Positions 1 through 6,035 of a stretch of DNA of 6,535 bases are shown here, one piece after another (the stretch's first letter is position 1; each line of letters opens with the position of its first letter). A model generated the notes under the pieces. That model had not been told where the DNA came from. It searched no databases and was given only the letters and a program-made list of their open reading frames with translations. The translations under genes and the position numbers were made by a program. Origin of the DNA: Planctomycetota bacterium (lineage in GTDB: Bacteria > Planctomycetota > J058 > J103); assembly GCA_003694875.1 (NCBI GenBank), contig RFJN01000081.1, forward strand, positions 1 through 6,535, given 5' to 3'.

Positions 1-63
1 CGCCGTGAAACCGCTAGGATGGGGGGCCCGCGCCCGCGACCGGCCGCGCGGCGAGTGGCGGCG

Positions 64-68
64 AGGAG
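64..68 (+). promoter_or_regulatory. Shine-Dalgarno deciding the methyltransferase start
   Basis: AGGAG (within GAGGAG) lies 4 bases before the ATG at 73. The alternative in-frame ATG at 19 has only a short AGG directly touching it. The spacing at 73 is slightly short but better than at 19, so 73 is preferred. Confidence 0.5.
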
Positions 69-72
69 TCGG

Positions 73-1254
73 ATGGCACGGGGCAGGAGACGACGAGAAC
101 GCCGCAACGTCCGGCGCGCGCAGCGCGAGCAGGCCGCCGAGCGCGAGGCGCTCGAGCGGCGCTGGTTCCGTCGGATCGAGCACGCGCCGGAGCGGGCGAC
201 GGAGGTGACCGCCGGCCGTGCCCGCACGCTGCCGCGCCACCGCTGGCTGCCCTACCGGCAGGGCTTCTCGCCGGCACTCGTCGCCCGCTTTCTCGAGGAG
301 ACCGCCGAGCGGCGGGATCCCGCGCGGCCGGTGCTCGACCCGTTCTCGGGCTCGGGCACGACGGTGATCGAGTGCGCGCGCCGCGGGGTGGCAGCGCTCG
401 GTGTGGAACCGGTGGGCGGGCTGGTGGCGGCAACGGCGCTTGCGCTCTCCACCGAGCCGCCGCCCGCCCTGCCGGCGCTGCCCGACGACGCCGGGCCCGC
501 ACAGCTCGAACGCGTCCTGTCGCATCCGGCCCACCGGGGGTGTCTGTGGATCGCGCTCGCGCGCGGACGGCGGGGTGACGGCGGCCGCCGGCGTTCGGGC
601 GGCTCGCTGCCCGAGCGGCTTGCGGCCACCCACGCCGCGGTGTGCGAGGACACCGCGCGCGATCCGGTCGCGGCCCGCGGGCTTGCGATCTGCGGCGACG
701 CACGCGCGCTGCCGGTGCGTTCGGCTTCGGTGGGGGCGGTGCTCACCTCGCCGCCGTACGTGAGCCGCTTCGACTACGTCGCTGTGGCGGGGCCGCTCGC
801 CCGCGCGCTCGGGCTCGGCCGCGGCCGCGCGCGCCGCCACCAACTTCCCGCCGCGCTGCGCCGGCGCGGAGGGCGACAGGCCGGCAGCGCGGGGGGCGAG
901 GGCGGACTGCACCCGGCCGCGCGCGAATGCCACGCGCTGCTGCTCGCGCGGGAGCAGTACCGCGAGGCCCATGTCGTGGCACGCTACACGCGCGACATGG
1001 GACGCGCGATCGCGGAGCTCGCGCGGGTGTGTGTGCCGGGCGCGCCCGCCTGGATCGTGGTGGGCGGAGCGTTCGTGCGCGAGGTCTACTTTCCCGCCGA
1101 CCTGATCCTCGCCGAACTCGCCGAGCGAGCAGGCTTCGAACTCGAACGGGTCGTGTGCGCCCGCCACCTCGCGCACAGCGCCGGCCGGCGTCTCGGCGGT
1201 CTCGAGCGGGTGCTGCCGCGCGAATCGATCCTGCAGATGCGGCGTGTGCGCTGA
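73..1254 (+). CDS. SAM-dependent DNA methyltransferase-like protein (FSGSG/SPPY type)
   Basis: Protein of 393 residues from ATG 73 (411 from ATG 19). Residues 1-40 are strongly basic and Arg-rich. SAM-binding motif I, DPFSGSGTT, is at about 89-97, followed by a strand ending GVEP. The catalytic motif TSPPYVSRFDY is at about 225-235, and an Arg/Gly-rich insert at about 248-280 may be a variable target-recognition segment. A later stretch with RDMGRAIAEL and GAPAWIVVGG matches the second half of the Rossmann fold, and the C-terminus ends ESILQMRR. The order is motif I then motif IV. This is known for amino-DNA methyltransferases (N4-cytosine or N6-adenine), and SPPY is often seen in N4-cytosine enzymes. 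No restriction endonuclease lies downstream, so it is either an orphan or has a partner to the left of the window. An RNA substrate cannot be excluded. The class is secure; the target base and site are not known. Confidence 0.8.
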   Translation: MARGRRRRERRNVRRAQREQAAEREALERRWFRRIEHAPERATEVTAGRARTLPRHRWLPYRQGFSPALVARFLEETAERRDPARPVLDPFSGSGTTVIECARRGVAALGVEPVGGLVAATALALSTEPPPALPALPDDAGPAQLERVLSHPAHRGCLWIALARGRRGDGGRRRSGGSLPERLAATHAAVCEDTARDPVAARGLAICGDARALPVRSASVGAVLTSPPYVSRFDYVAVAGPLARALGLGRGRARRHQLPAALRRRGGRQAGSAGGEGGLHPAARECHALLLAREQYREAHVVARYTRDMGRAIAELARVCVPGAPAWIVVGGAFVREVYFPADLILAELAERAGFELERVVCARHLAHSAGRRLGGLERVLPRESILQMRRVR

Positions 1255-1600
1255 TTCCGCACGTAACAAGCAACGGCCGCGCTAAACCACCGCGAGCCAC
1301 CGCGTCTCGCCCCACGCCCACACGGTTCCCAACCGAGGAACCCGGCCCGTCGCGACAGCTCTGCGATCTCCGGCCACCGCATGGGTGGCGAGCCGACCCG
1401 CCGCAAAACCGGTCAGGAGCTGACGGCGAACCACGAACCGGCCAGCCCCGGCGGGGGACGCCGGTGCGACAGCGCGAGCTTCGCGGTACACCCGAGCGAC
1501 GGCCGTGCGTCCAGAGACCGACGAGTTCGGTGATCGTTGTCGGCGGCGCAGGGGACGGATCGCGCGCCGGCAGGGGCAGCAGCATGCGCGGCCGGTCGGC
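1255..1600. other. Convergent intergenic region with short hairpins
   Basis: The gap of about 346 bases lies between the stops of the plus-strand methyltransferase and the minus-strand LamG gene. I see no convincing coding region, since the open frames here give low-complexity Arg/Pro/Gly proteins. Three perfect short inverted repeats are present: 6 bp arms at 1373-1389 (loop GCATG), 6 bp arms at 1448-1464 (loop GGGGA), and 5 bp arms at 1473-1485. None is followed by a T-run. They could help end transcription from either side, but at this GC content such arms are expected by chance. Confidence 0.5.
1448..1464. terminator. Weak terminator-like hairpin
   Basis: CCGGCG and CGCCGG pair perfectly around a GGGGA loop, midway between convergent genes. 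There is no T-tract on either strand, so this is only a weak candidate. Confidence 0.2.
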
Positions 1601-2449
1601 TCACCGAGCCTCGGAGCGCGTCCTGCTCGCCGTGTCCGGACCCCGCGTCGCCGCCCTCTGCCGCCGGTAGCGCAGCACCGAGAGGGAGACGAGGCCCGCT
1701 GCAAGCAGCGCCCACGCGGGCGGCTCGGGGATCGCCGCGAGCTGATCGGGAGCCAGGGCCCGATCGTAGAGGCGAACGAAGTCGATATCGCCCTGAAAGG
1801 TAAACAGCGTTGATTTGGCGAAGCTTCCGATCCGGAACGGGCTGCCGTCGTAGGCGATCGAGACGGGCGCGGTCCGCGTCGCGAGGAGTTGGCCGTCTCT
1901 CCAGAGTCTGGCGGTCGAGGTGGACGCGTCCCAGCTTCCCACGAAGGTGTGCCAGGCGGTGTCCCAAAGCCAGCCCTGACCGGCGGCCAAAAAACCCGTG
2001 CTGCCACCGGAGCTGTAGCCGATCGCAAAGTAGATCCCCCTCGCCATGGAACCGGCGCCGGTGTAGAGACCGTAGGACGGCCCCAAGCCCCCGGGCTTGG
2101 CGGCGAGGTAGCTCGCCGAGCCGGGCTGATTCACCGGATCGTTCCAGCGTGCGCGTACCTCGAGGGTCACCGAGAGCGGCTCGAGCAAGGGGTCGAAGGG
2201 CACCTCGTCGTAGGTTCCGGCCTGGAAGTGCTGACCGGTGACGGAGCCGTCCGTGAACCATGTGGGATCGCTGCTGTCCACGGCCGGACTGCTCCCGAGC
2301 TGGGCATCGAGTCCGTGCCCCGAAGTGTCGGCGGCCGTCTGGCCGCTGCCCTCGTCGAGCAACCACTCCCCGACGAGCGGCACCGCGCGGGCGTGTGCAC
2401 CCCAGGTCAGGAGCCCGAGCCCCATCAGACCCACCAGGATCTTCCTCAT
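1601..2449 (-). CDS. LamG/concanavalin A-like domain protein with PEP-CTERM sorting signal
   Basis: Protein of 282 residues. The start ATG at 2449 is chosen for its GGAGGAG 9 bases upstream and because the protein then begins with a classic Sec signal peptide: MRK, a hydrophobic core to about 17, and cleavage near AHA20 or ARA22. Residues about 25-235 look like a LamG/ConA-like jellyroll: GEWLLDEGSG then ADTSGHGLDAQLG at the N-terminal side, SVTLEVRARW in the middle, and GDIDFVRLYDRALAPDQL at the end, all typical of this fold. The tail has IPEP at 240-243, a hydrophobic segment to about 259 and a basic cluster RYRRQR, which is the PEP-CTERM arrangement recognised by exosortase. About 16 further residues follow the basic cluster, longer than usual. 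It is inferred to be exported and anchored or released at the cell surface, perhaps binding carbohydrate. No catalytic residues are evident. It has a likely promoter of its own. Confidence 0.85.
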   Translation of the reverse strand: MRKILVGLMGLGLLTWGAHARAVPLVGEWLLDEGSGQTAADTSGHGLDAQLGSSPAVDSSDPTWFTDGSVTGQHFQAGTYDEVPFDPLLEPLSVTLEVRARWNDPVNQPGSASYLAAKPGGLGPSYGLYTGAGSMARGIYFAIGYSSGGSTGFLAAGQGWLWDTAWHTFVGSWDASTSTARLWRDGQLLATRTAPVSIAYDGSPFRIGSFAKSTLFTFQGDIDFVRLYDRALAPDQLAAIPEPPAWALLAAGLVSLSVLRYRRQRAATRGPDTASRTRSEAR

Positions 2450-2458
2450 GTCCTCGCG

Positions 2459-2465
2459 CTCCTCC
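2459..2465 (-). promoter_or_regulatory. Shine-Dalgarno of the LamG PEP-CTERM gene
   Basis: GGAGGAG on the minus strand lies 9 bases before the ATG at 2449. It fixes the start there rather than at the in-frame ATG at 2488, which would place 13 charged residues before the signal peptide. Confidence 0.7.
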
Positions 2466-2512
2466 CGGGCTTGCCACCGCGCGCCCAACAGACGACGTCA
2501 AGGTCCTCAGAC

Positions 2513-2541
2513 ATGATACGAATTGCGGACAGGCGTGACAC
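2513..2541 (-). promoter_or_regulatory. Candidate sigma70-type promoter for the LamG gene
   Basis: On the minus strand, GTGTCA (2541-2536, 4 of 6 matches to TTGACA) and TATCAT (2518-2513, 5 of 6 to TATAAT) are separated by exactly 17 bases. Transcription would start near 2506, giving a leader of about 57 bases before the ATG. This is a pattern match only. Confidence 0.45.
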
Positions 2542-2604
2542 GGCCCGGCCCCGACCGGACTCCATAACGCACTTACCTGAAAAGAAATACTATCCGACGC
2601 GGTC

Positions 2605-2641
2605 GGGCCCGCCGCGGCCTCTCGGGTCCGCAAGCGGGCCC
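2605..2641 (-). terminator. Strong hairpin downstream of the second PEP-CTERM gene
   Basis: The 8 bp arms GGGCCCGC (2605-2612) and GCGGGCCC (2634-2641) pair perfectly. An inner 4 bp stem, GCGG (2614-2617) with CCGC (2628-2631), extends it to 12 pairs with a small asymmetric bulge and a 10-base loop. It lies about 87 bases beyond the stop at 2728. On the minus strand a T-rich stretch (TATTTCTTTTC) follows, but only about 14 bases after the stem. This is therefore not a textbook intrinsic terminator, although the position suits one. Confidence 0.4.
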
Positions 2642-2727
2642 CGCGCCGGCCGTTGCGCCACCCGTCACGACGGCACACGACGGCGGCAGGACTCGCGTTG
2701 CCAGCCGCCGAAGGGGACAGGCCGCGT

Positions 2728-3429
2728 TCAGCGGCGGTGCGTCCCGAGCAGAACGCCGGAGACGGCGAGACCGAGGAGCGCGAGCGCTGCCGGGCGAGGC
2801 TCTGCCACGGTCAGGTGGGTGTGGACCGCGGCCGGATCGACCGTGCCGGCGCCGGGGGCGACGCGATCGAAGATCCCGAAGGTGAAACTCGAGAACGCAC
2901 TGTCGATCTGCCGGATCCCCGGCGTTCCGTCCCCGTCGGGATCGGTCGCCTGCCACAGCGAGGGGTGCACGAGATACGAGACCGGATCCCACACGTTCAC
3001 CACCGACATGCGGTTACCGTTCCACTGCATCTCGATCGTGCTGCCGAGCTGGTTCGGCCCGACGGTGAACTGCACGGGATTGCCCCACACGGTGGTGTAG
3101 GTGTACGTGCCGGGCCCGTAGAGAAGACCGTTCGAGAAGGTGGGCGCCACGCCCCACCAGCCGCTGGCGCTGTCGATCGACCAGGTCATGGTGGTCCGAT
3201 CGATCGTGCCGTCGATCGTGATGTCGGTCACGACCACGCCGGATCCATCGAAGACCGTCATGTTGTCGGCGACGTAGGTGTAGGGAACCGTGTGCGCGCG
3301 GGCCGGAGCCGCCAACCCGAGCAGGAACGCGACCGTGGCCGCCAGCGCCGCGTGCACCGCGCTCCGTACCGTCCATGACCGCCGCGTGGAGATCCCGGTC
3401 CTCCAGCCCTCACCACGCACCGCAAGCAC
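2728..3429 (-). CDS. Secreted protein with variant PEP-CTERM tail, function unknown
   Basis: As given, 233 residues from a GTG at 3429. Other possible starts are the in-frame GTG at 3420 and, if noncanonical, the ATC at 3393, which has the only good ribosome-binding site. The signal peptide has basic residues RR (16-17) and R22, a hydrophobic core at about 26-41, and cleavage after APARA (45). The mature part is beta-rich with many Thr, Val and Trp, and contains DPDGDGTPG at 163-171, a DxDxDG pattern like calcium-binding loops. The tail VAEPRPAALALLG starts near 208, runs through a hydrophobic segment and ends HRR, which is PEP-CTERM architecture with AEP in place of PEP. I recognise no other domain. 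From memory, the DGDG.PGI stretch resembles short exosortase-substrate proteins of unknown role. It probably acts at the cell surface or in the extracellular matrix. It is co-oriented with the importer but separated from it by hairpins. Confidence 0.75.
   Translation of the reverse strand: MLAVRGEGWRTGISTRRSWTVRSAVHAALAATVAFLLGLAAPARAHTVPYTYVADNMTVFDGSGVVVTDITIDGTIDRTTMTWSIDSASGWWGVAPTFSNGLLYGPGTYTYTTVWGNPVQFTVGPNQLGSTIEMQWNGNRMSVVNVWDPVSYLVHPSLWQATDPDGDGTPGIRQIDSAFSSFTFGIFDRVAPGAGTVDPAAVHTHLTVAEPRPAALALLGLAVSGVLLGTHRR
3400..3404 (-). promoter_or_regulatory. Shine-Dalgarno placed before an ATC codon
   Basis: GGAGG on the minus strand lies 6 bases before the in-frame ATC at 3393-3391. Neither upstream GTG (3429, 3420) has a comparable site. 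Starting at the ATC would give a compact signal peptide of about 33 residues. Confidence 0.4.
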
Positions 3430-3459
3430 AGCCTGCGGCGCGTCACGCGGGCAAGGCTT

Positions 3460-3501
3460 GTCGCGCGAGCGCCGCGACTCGTGACCGGACGCGAGCCGGT
3501 C
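3460..3501 (-). terminator. Two tandem hairpins after the ATPase stop
   Basis: Immediately after the ATPase stop (minus strand) come GACCGG and CCGGTC with a 7-base loop (3483-3501), then GTCGCG and CGCGAC with a 7-base loop (3460-3478). Neither has a T-run. They may form the 3' end of the importer transcript or attenuate readthrough into the PEP-CTERM gene. Confidence 0.3.
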
Positions 3502-3502
3502 T

Positions 3503-4261
3503 TCACACGAACGGGTGCAGCACGCGGGCGAGAAACGCGCGCAGGCGCGGCTCGGGCGGGTCGTCGAAGAGTTCGGCGGGACGGCCCGCGCACACGATCC
3601 GCCCCTCGTCCATGAAGATCGCCCGGTCGGCGACCGCGCGGGCGAAGCCCATCTCGTGGGTCACCACGACCATCGTCATGCCGCCGGTGGCGAGATCGCG
3701 CATGACGTCGAGCACCTCGCCCACCATCTCGGGATCGAGCGCACTCGTGGGCTCGTCGAACAGCAGCACGCGCGGCCGCATGGCGAGTGCGCGCGCGATC
3801 GCCACCCGCTGCTTCTGGCCGCCGGAGAGCTGCGCGGGCCAGGCGTGCGCGCGGTCGGCAAGCCCCACGCGCTCGAGCAGCGCGAGCGCCTGCGCACGCG
3901 CCTCGGCGCGCGACAGGCCGCGGACCCGACGCGGGGCGAGCGCCACGTTGTCGATCACCCGCAGGTGGGGAAAGAGGTGAAACTGCTGAAAGACCATGCC
4001 GCACTCGGCGCGCAGCACCGGCGGCACCGCGCGCCCCGGCTCGAGCACGTGCCCGAGCACCTCGATCCGACCCGCCGACGCGCGCTCGAGGCCGTTGATC
4101 AGCCGGATCAGCGTCGACTTGCCGCTGCCCGAGGGTCCGATCACCACGAGCCGCTCGCCGAAGCGCAGCTCGAGATCGAGATCGCGCACCGCGACGACGT
4201 CGCCGAAGCGCCGCCACACCCCCTGCATGCGGACCGCCGTCTCGCCCCCGCGCGCGCTCAT
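3503..4261 (-). CDS. Polar amino acid ABC transporter ATP-binding protein (GlnQ/HisP-like)
   Basis: Protein of 252 residues, the usual size for this family. It hydrolyses ATP on the cytoplasmic face to drive amino acid import through the permease encoded just upstream. All ABC motifs are intact: Walker A GPSGSGKST at 42-50, Q-loop in MVFQQFHLFPH at 89-99, signature LSGGQ at 145-149, Walker B VLLFDE at 165-170, D-loop SALD at 173-176, and switch His in THEMGF at 202. The phrases FQQFHLFPH and THEMGFARAVADR are hallmarks of the polar amino acid subfamily rather than sugar or peptide ATPases. The ATG at 4261 overlaps the permease stop as ATGA, with GGAG 8 bases upstream, which points to translational coupling. 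No C-terminal regulatory domain is present. The exact substrate cannot be read from this subunit. Confidence 0.95.
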   Translation of the reverse strand: MSARGGETAVRMQGVWRRFGDVVAVRDLDLELRFGERLVVIGPSGSGKSTLIRLINGLERASAGRIEVLGHVLEPGRAVPPVLRAECGMVFQQFHLFPHLRVIDNVALAPRRVRGLSRAEARAQALALLERVGLADRAHAWPAQLSGGQKQRVAIARALAMRPRVLLFDEPTSALDPEMVGEVLDVMRDLATGGMTMVVVTHEMGFARAVADRAIFMDEGRIVCAGRPAELFDDPPEPRLRAFLARVLHPFV

Positions 4262-5037
4262 CGCCGCTGCTCCGCACCGCGTCGCTCGAGCCAGGCCGAC
4301 AGCCGCGAGAGCGGGAAGGTGATCGCCAGATAGAGGGCGGCGAGCGGCAGGTAGGCCTCGAACACCTTGAGGCTGGATGCGGCGAACAGTTCCGCCACCT
4401 TGGTGAGTTCGGCGACCGCGATGATCGACAGCAGCGAGCTGTCCTTGACGAGCGAGACGAACTGCCCGGCAAGCGGCGGGATGACCCGACGCAGCGCCTG
4501 CGGCGCGATCACGAAGCGCAGCGTCTGCCAGCGGCTGAGCCCGAGCGCGAGCGCCGCCTCGCTCTGGCCGCGCTCGACGCTCTCGATCCCGGCGCGCAGG
4601 ATCTCGGTCACGTAGGCGCCTGCGAACAGCCCGAGCGTCGCCATGCCCACGAGCGGCGGCCGGTCGATCCCGATCTGCGGCGCCACGCAGTAGTAGGCGA
4701 TCAGCAGCTGCACGAGCAGCGGCGTGCCGCGCACGAGCTCGACGTACAACAGCCCCAGAAAGCGCAGCGGATCGAAGCGGCTGAGTCGCAGCAGACAGCC
4801 CCCGACCCCGAGCGTCAGCCCGACGAGCATGCTGCCGGCCGAGAGCCACAGCGTGGTCCACAGCCCGATCGCGAACCGCTCGCGGTAGCTCCACGCCCGC
4901 GCCCAGTCCCAGCGGTACTCCATGCGCGCGAGCGCAAGCGCGACGAGCGCCGCGAGCAGCCCGAGCAGCGCCGCGCGCACCGCGAGCCGCCGCGCCCGCA
5001 CCGCCCACGGGATCCGGTCGCCTTCGAGTTCAACCAC
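4258..5037 (-). CDS. Polar amino acid ABC transporter permease (HisM/GlnP-like)
   Basis: Integral inner-membrane protein of 259 residues that forms the translocation path. The first membrane helix is at about 20-37, and a short loop leads into the permease domain from about 57. Family signatures are ELVRGTPLLVQLLIAYY at about 100-116, GAYVTEILRAGIESV at about 140-154, the EAA cytoplasmic loop EAALALGLSRWQTLRFVIAPQ at about 160-180 that docks the ATPase, and SLVKDSSLLSIIAVAELT at about 195-212. The GTG start at 5037 overlaps the last 8 bases of the binding-protein gene, with only a weak purine-rich GGGAAG upstream, so translation is probably coupled. Only one permease gene is present in the operon, so the transporter likely uses a homodimer, in contrast to HisQ/HisM pairs. 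The cytoplasmic N-terminus is somewhat long and basic (residues 8-21). Confidence 0.94.
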   Translation of the reverse strand: MVELEGDRIPWAVRARRLAVRAALLGLLAALVALALARMEYRWDWARAWSYRERFAIGLWTTLWLSAGSMLVGLTLGVGGCLLRLSRFDPLRFLGLLYVELVRGTPLLVQLLIAYYCVAPQIGIDRPPLVGMATLGLFAGAYVTEILRAGIESVERGQSEAALALGLSRWQTLRFVIAPQALRRVIPPLAGQFVSLVKDSSLLSIIAVAELTKVAELFAASSLKVFEAYLPLAALYLAITFPLSRLSAWLERRGAEQRR

Positions 5038-5902
5038 CGTCGCGCTTCCCGAGCTCGCCGAGGTGCTTTCTGCGCAGCGCCGCGAGCCGCCCGTCGGCCT
5101 CGAGACGCGCGAGGAACATGTCGACGTAGCGGGCGAGATCGACCTCGCCCTGGCGCATGCCGATCGCGTAGGGCTCGTAGGTGAAGGGGGTGAGGATCGC
5201 GCGCACGCGTCCGGCGTGCTCGCGTGCGTGCCGCATCACCGACACCTGGTCGTAGACGAACGCGTCCGCCTTGCCCTGCGCGACCTCGAGCGCGCACGCC
5301 GCCTCGTCCTTGAAGAAGCGCTTCCTGGCGCGCGGGAAGCGGCGCTCGGCGACGAGGTGGCCGGTGGTGCCGGTCTTGAGCGCGAGCGTGATCGCGGGAT
5401 CGTCGAGATCGTCCGGCCCCTCGATGCGCGAGTCCTTGCGCACGAGCAGACACAGCCCCGTCTCGAAGTACGGGCGGCTGAAGGCGATCGTGCGCGCGCG
5501 CTCGAGCGTGGCGGTCATGCCGCTGATCACGAGATCCACCTTGCCGTCGAGAAGACTCGGGATCAGCCCCGCCCACTCGATGTCGCGGATCTCGAGCTCG
5601 ACCCCGAGCGCGCGCGCGAGCTCGCGCGCGAGGTCGACGTCGAAGCCCACGGGGTTGCCGTGCCCGTCGTCGTACTCGAACGGCCAGAACTCGACCTCCA
5701 TGCCGACGATGAGCTTCTTGCGCTCGATGATGCGGTTGAGCGTGCCGTTGCGCGCGATCGCGAAGGGCGTCGGGGCGGAGCCGCCGGTCGCGGCGCGGTC
5801 GCAGCCCGTCGCGAAGAGCGCGAGAAGCAGCCACGCCGCGGCGAGGCACCGCGCAACCGCCGGCTTGCGGATCCGGTCCTCCGCCGCGTTGCCCCCGTGC
5901 AT
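5030..5902 (-). CDS. Family 3 amino acid-binding lipoprotein of the ABC importer
   Basis: Protein of 290 residues that binds the imported amino acid outside the inner membrane and delivers it to the permease. The ATG at 5902 is chosen for its GGAGG 7 bases upstream and because it directly precedes the signal sequence: basic residues to 18, hydrophobic core at about 20-30, and lipobox ATGC with the lipidated Cys at 34. The -3 Ala is less usual than Leu. The periplasmic-binding-protein family 3 core begins at KKLIVGMEVEFWPFEY (62-77) and continues through GNPVGFDVDLA (82-92), DLVISGMTAT and ER (123-135), and FSRPYFETG (141-149). R135 is expected to contact the ligand carboxylate and D218 (in VYDQ) the amino group, as in known family members. 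It is the first gene of the operon. Ligand specificity is not readable, but a free alpha-amino acid is likely. Confidence 0.93.
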   Translation of the reverse strand: MHGGNAAEDRIRKPAVARCLAAAWLLLALFATGCDRAATGGSAPTPFAIARNGTLNRIIERKKLIVGMEVEFWPFEYDDGHGNPVGFDVDLARELARALGVELEIRDIEWAGLIPSLLDGKVDLVISGMTATLERARTIAFSRPYFETGLCLLVRKDSRIEGPDDLDDPAITLALKTGTTGHLVAERRFPRARKRFFKDEAACALEVAQGKADAFVYDQVSVMRHAREHAGRVRAILTPFTYEPYAIGMRQGEVDLARYVDMFLARLEADGRLAALRRKHLGELGKRDGG

Positions 5903-5909
5903 GGCCGTT

Positions 5910-5914
5910 CCTCC
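5910..5914 (-). promoter_or_regulatory. Shine-Dalgarno of the binding-protein gene
   Basis: GGAGG (inside GGGAGGAA on the minus strand) lies 7 bases before the ATG at 5902. It sets the start there even though the frame stays open upstream. Confidence 0.75.
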
Positions 5915-6023
5915 CGCCCGTGATGCCGCGGCGCGATCTTGGCACAATGGCGCCGCCGTGACAACACGCCCGGCGCCGAACGGCGAGCGCTCGGTGCGCC
6001 GCGTCCGCCCTCGCGCCCGTTCC

Positions 6024-6028
6024 GGGAG
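6024..6028 (+). promoter_or_regulatory. Shine-Dalgarno of the right-edge methyltransferase
   Basis: GGGAG lies 7 bases before the GTG at 6036. An in-frame GTG at 5958 has no such site, so 6036 is preferred. Confidence 0.6.
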
Positions 6029-6035
6029 ATCGACC

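Larger units (their letters stand above)
5903..6035. promoter_or_regulatory. Divergent intergenic region between importer and methyltransferase
   Basis: These 133 bases separate the divergently transcribed binding-protein and methyltransferase genes and should hold both promoters. The only clear elements are the two ribosome-binding sites. A CACAAT at 5943-5948 on the plus strand could be a weak -10 box, but its -35 match is poor. I see no clear operator. Confidence 0.35.

Noticed and set aside
5..208. Small open frame at the left edge on the plus strand
   Set aside because: It overlaps the methyltransferase start in another frame and encodes an Arg/Ser/Gly-rich sequence without features.
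1373..1485. Cluster of three short inverted repeats as a structured RNA
   Set aside because: Arms of 5-6 bp are expected by chance in a GC-rich stretch of this length, and nothing else supports an RNA gene.
743..1585. Minus-strand open frame filling the convergent gap and the end of the DNA methyltransferase
   Set aside because: It is an Arg/Pro-rich low-complexity translation overlapping a motif-supported gene. No family is recognisable.
2519..2541. Sigma54-like promoter upstream of the LamG gene
   Set aside because: Some PEP-CTERM genes use sigma54, but here the -24 GG is GT and the -12 element is missing. The sigma70-like match is better.
1889..3100. Open frame on the plus strand across both PEP-CTERM genes
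   Set aside because: It is antisense to two genes with signal peptides and sorting tails, and it shows no start context or domain.
3258..4472. Open frame on the minus strand overlapping the ATPase
   Set aside because: It is a frame-shifted shadow of the ATPase gene, whose true frame holds every ABC motif.
4922..5923. Open frame on the plus strand antisense to the binding protein
   Set aside because: It is the complement of a well-supported gene, with repetitive charged composition and no recognisable family.
5940..5954. TGGCAC near the binding-protein gene as a sigma54 promoter
   Set aside because: The -24 element matches, but the required GC at -12 is one base out of register and TTGC is absent.
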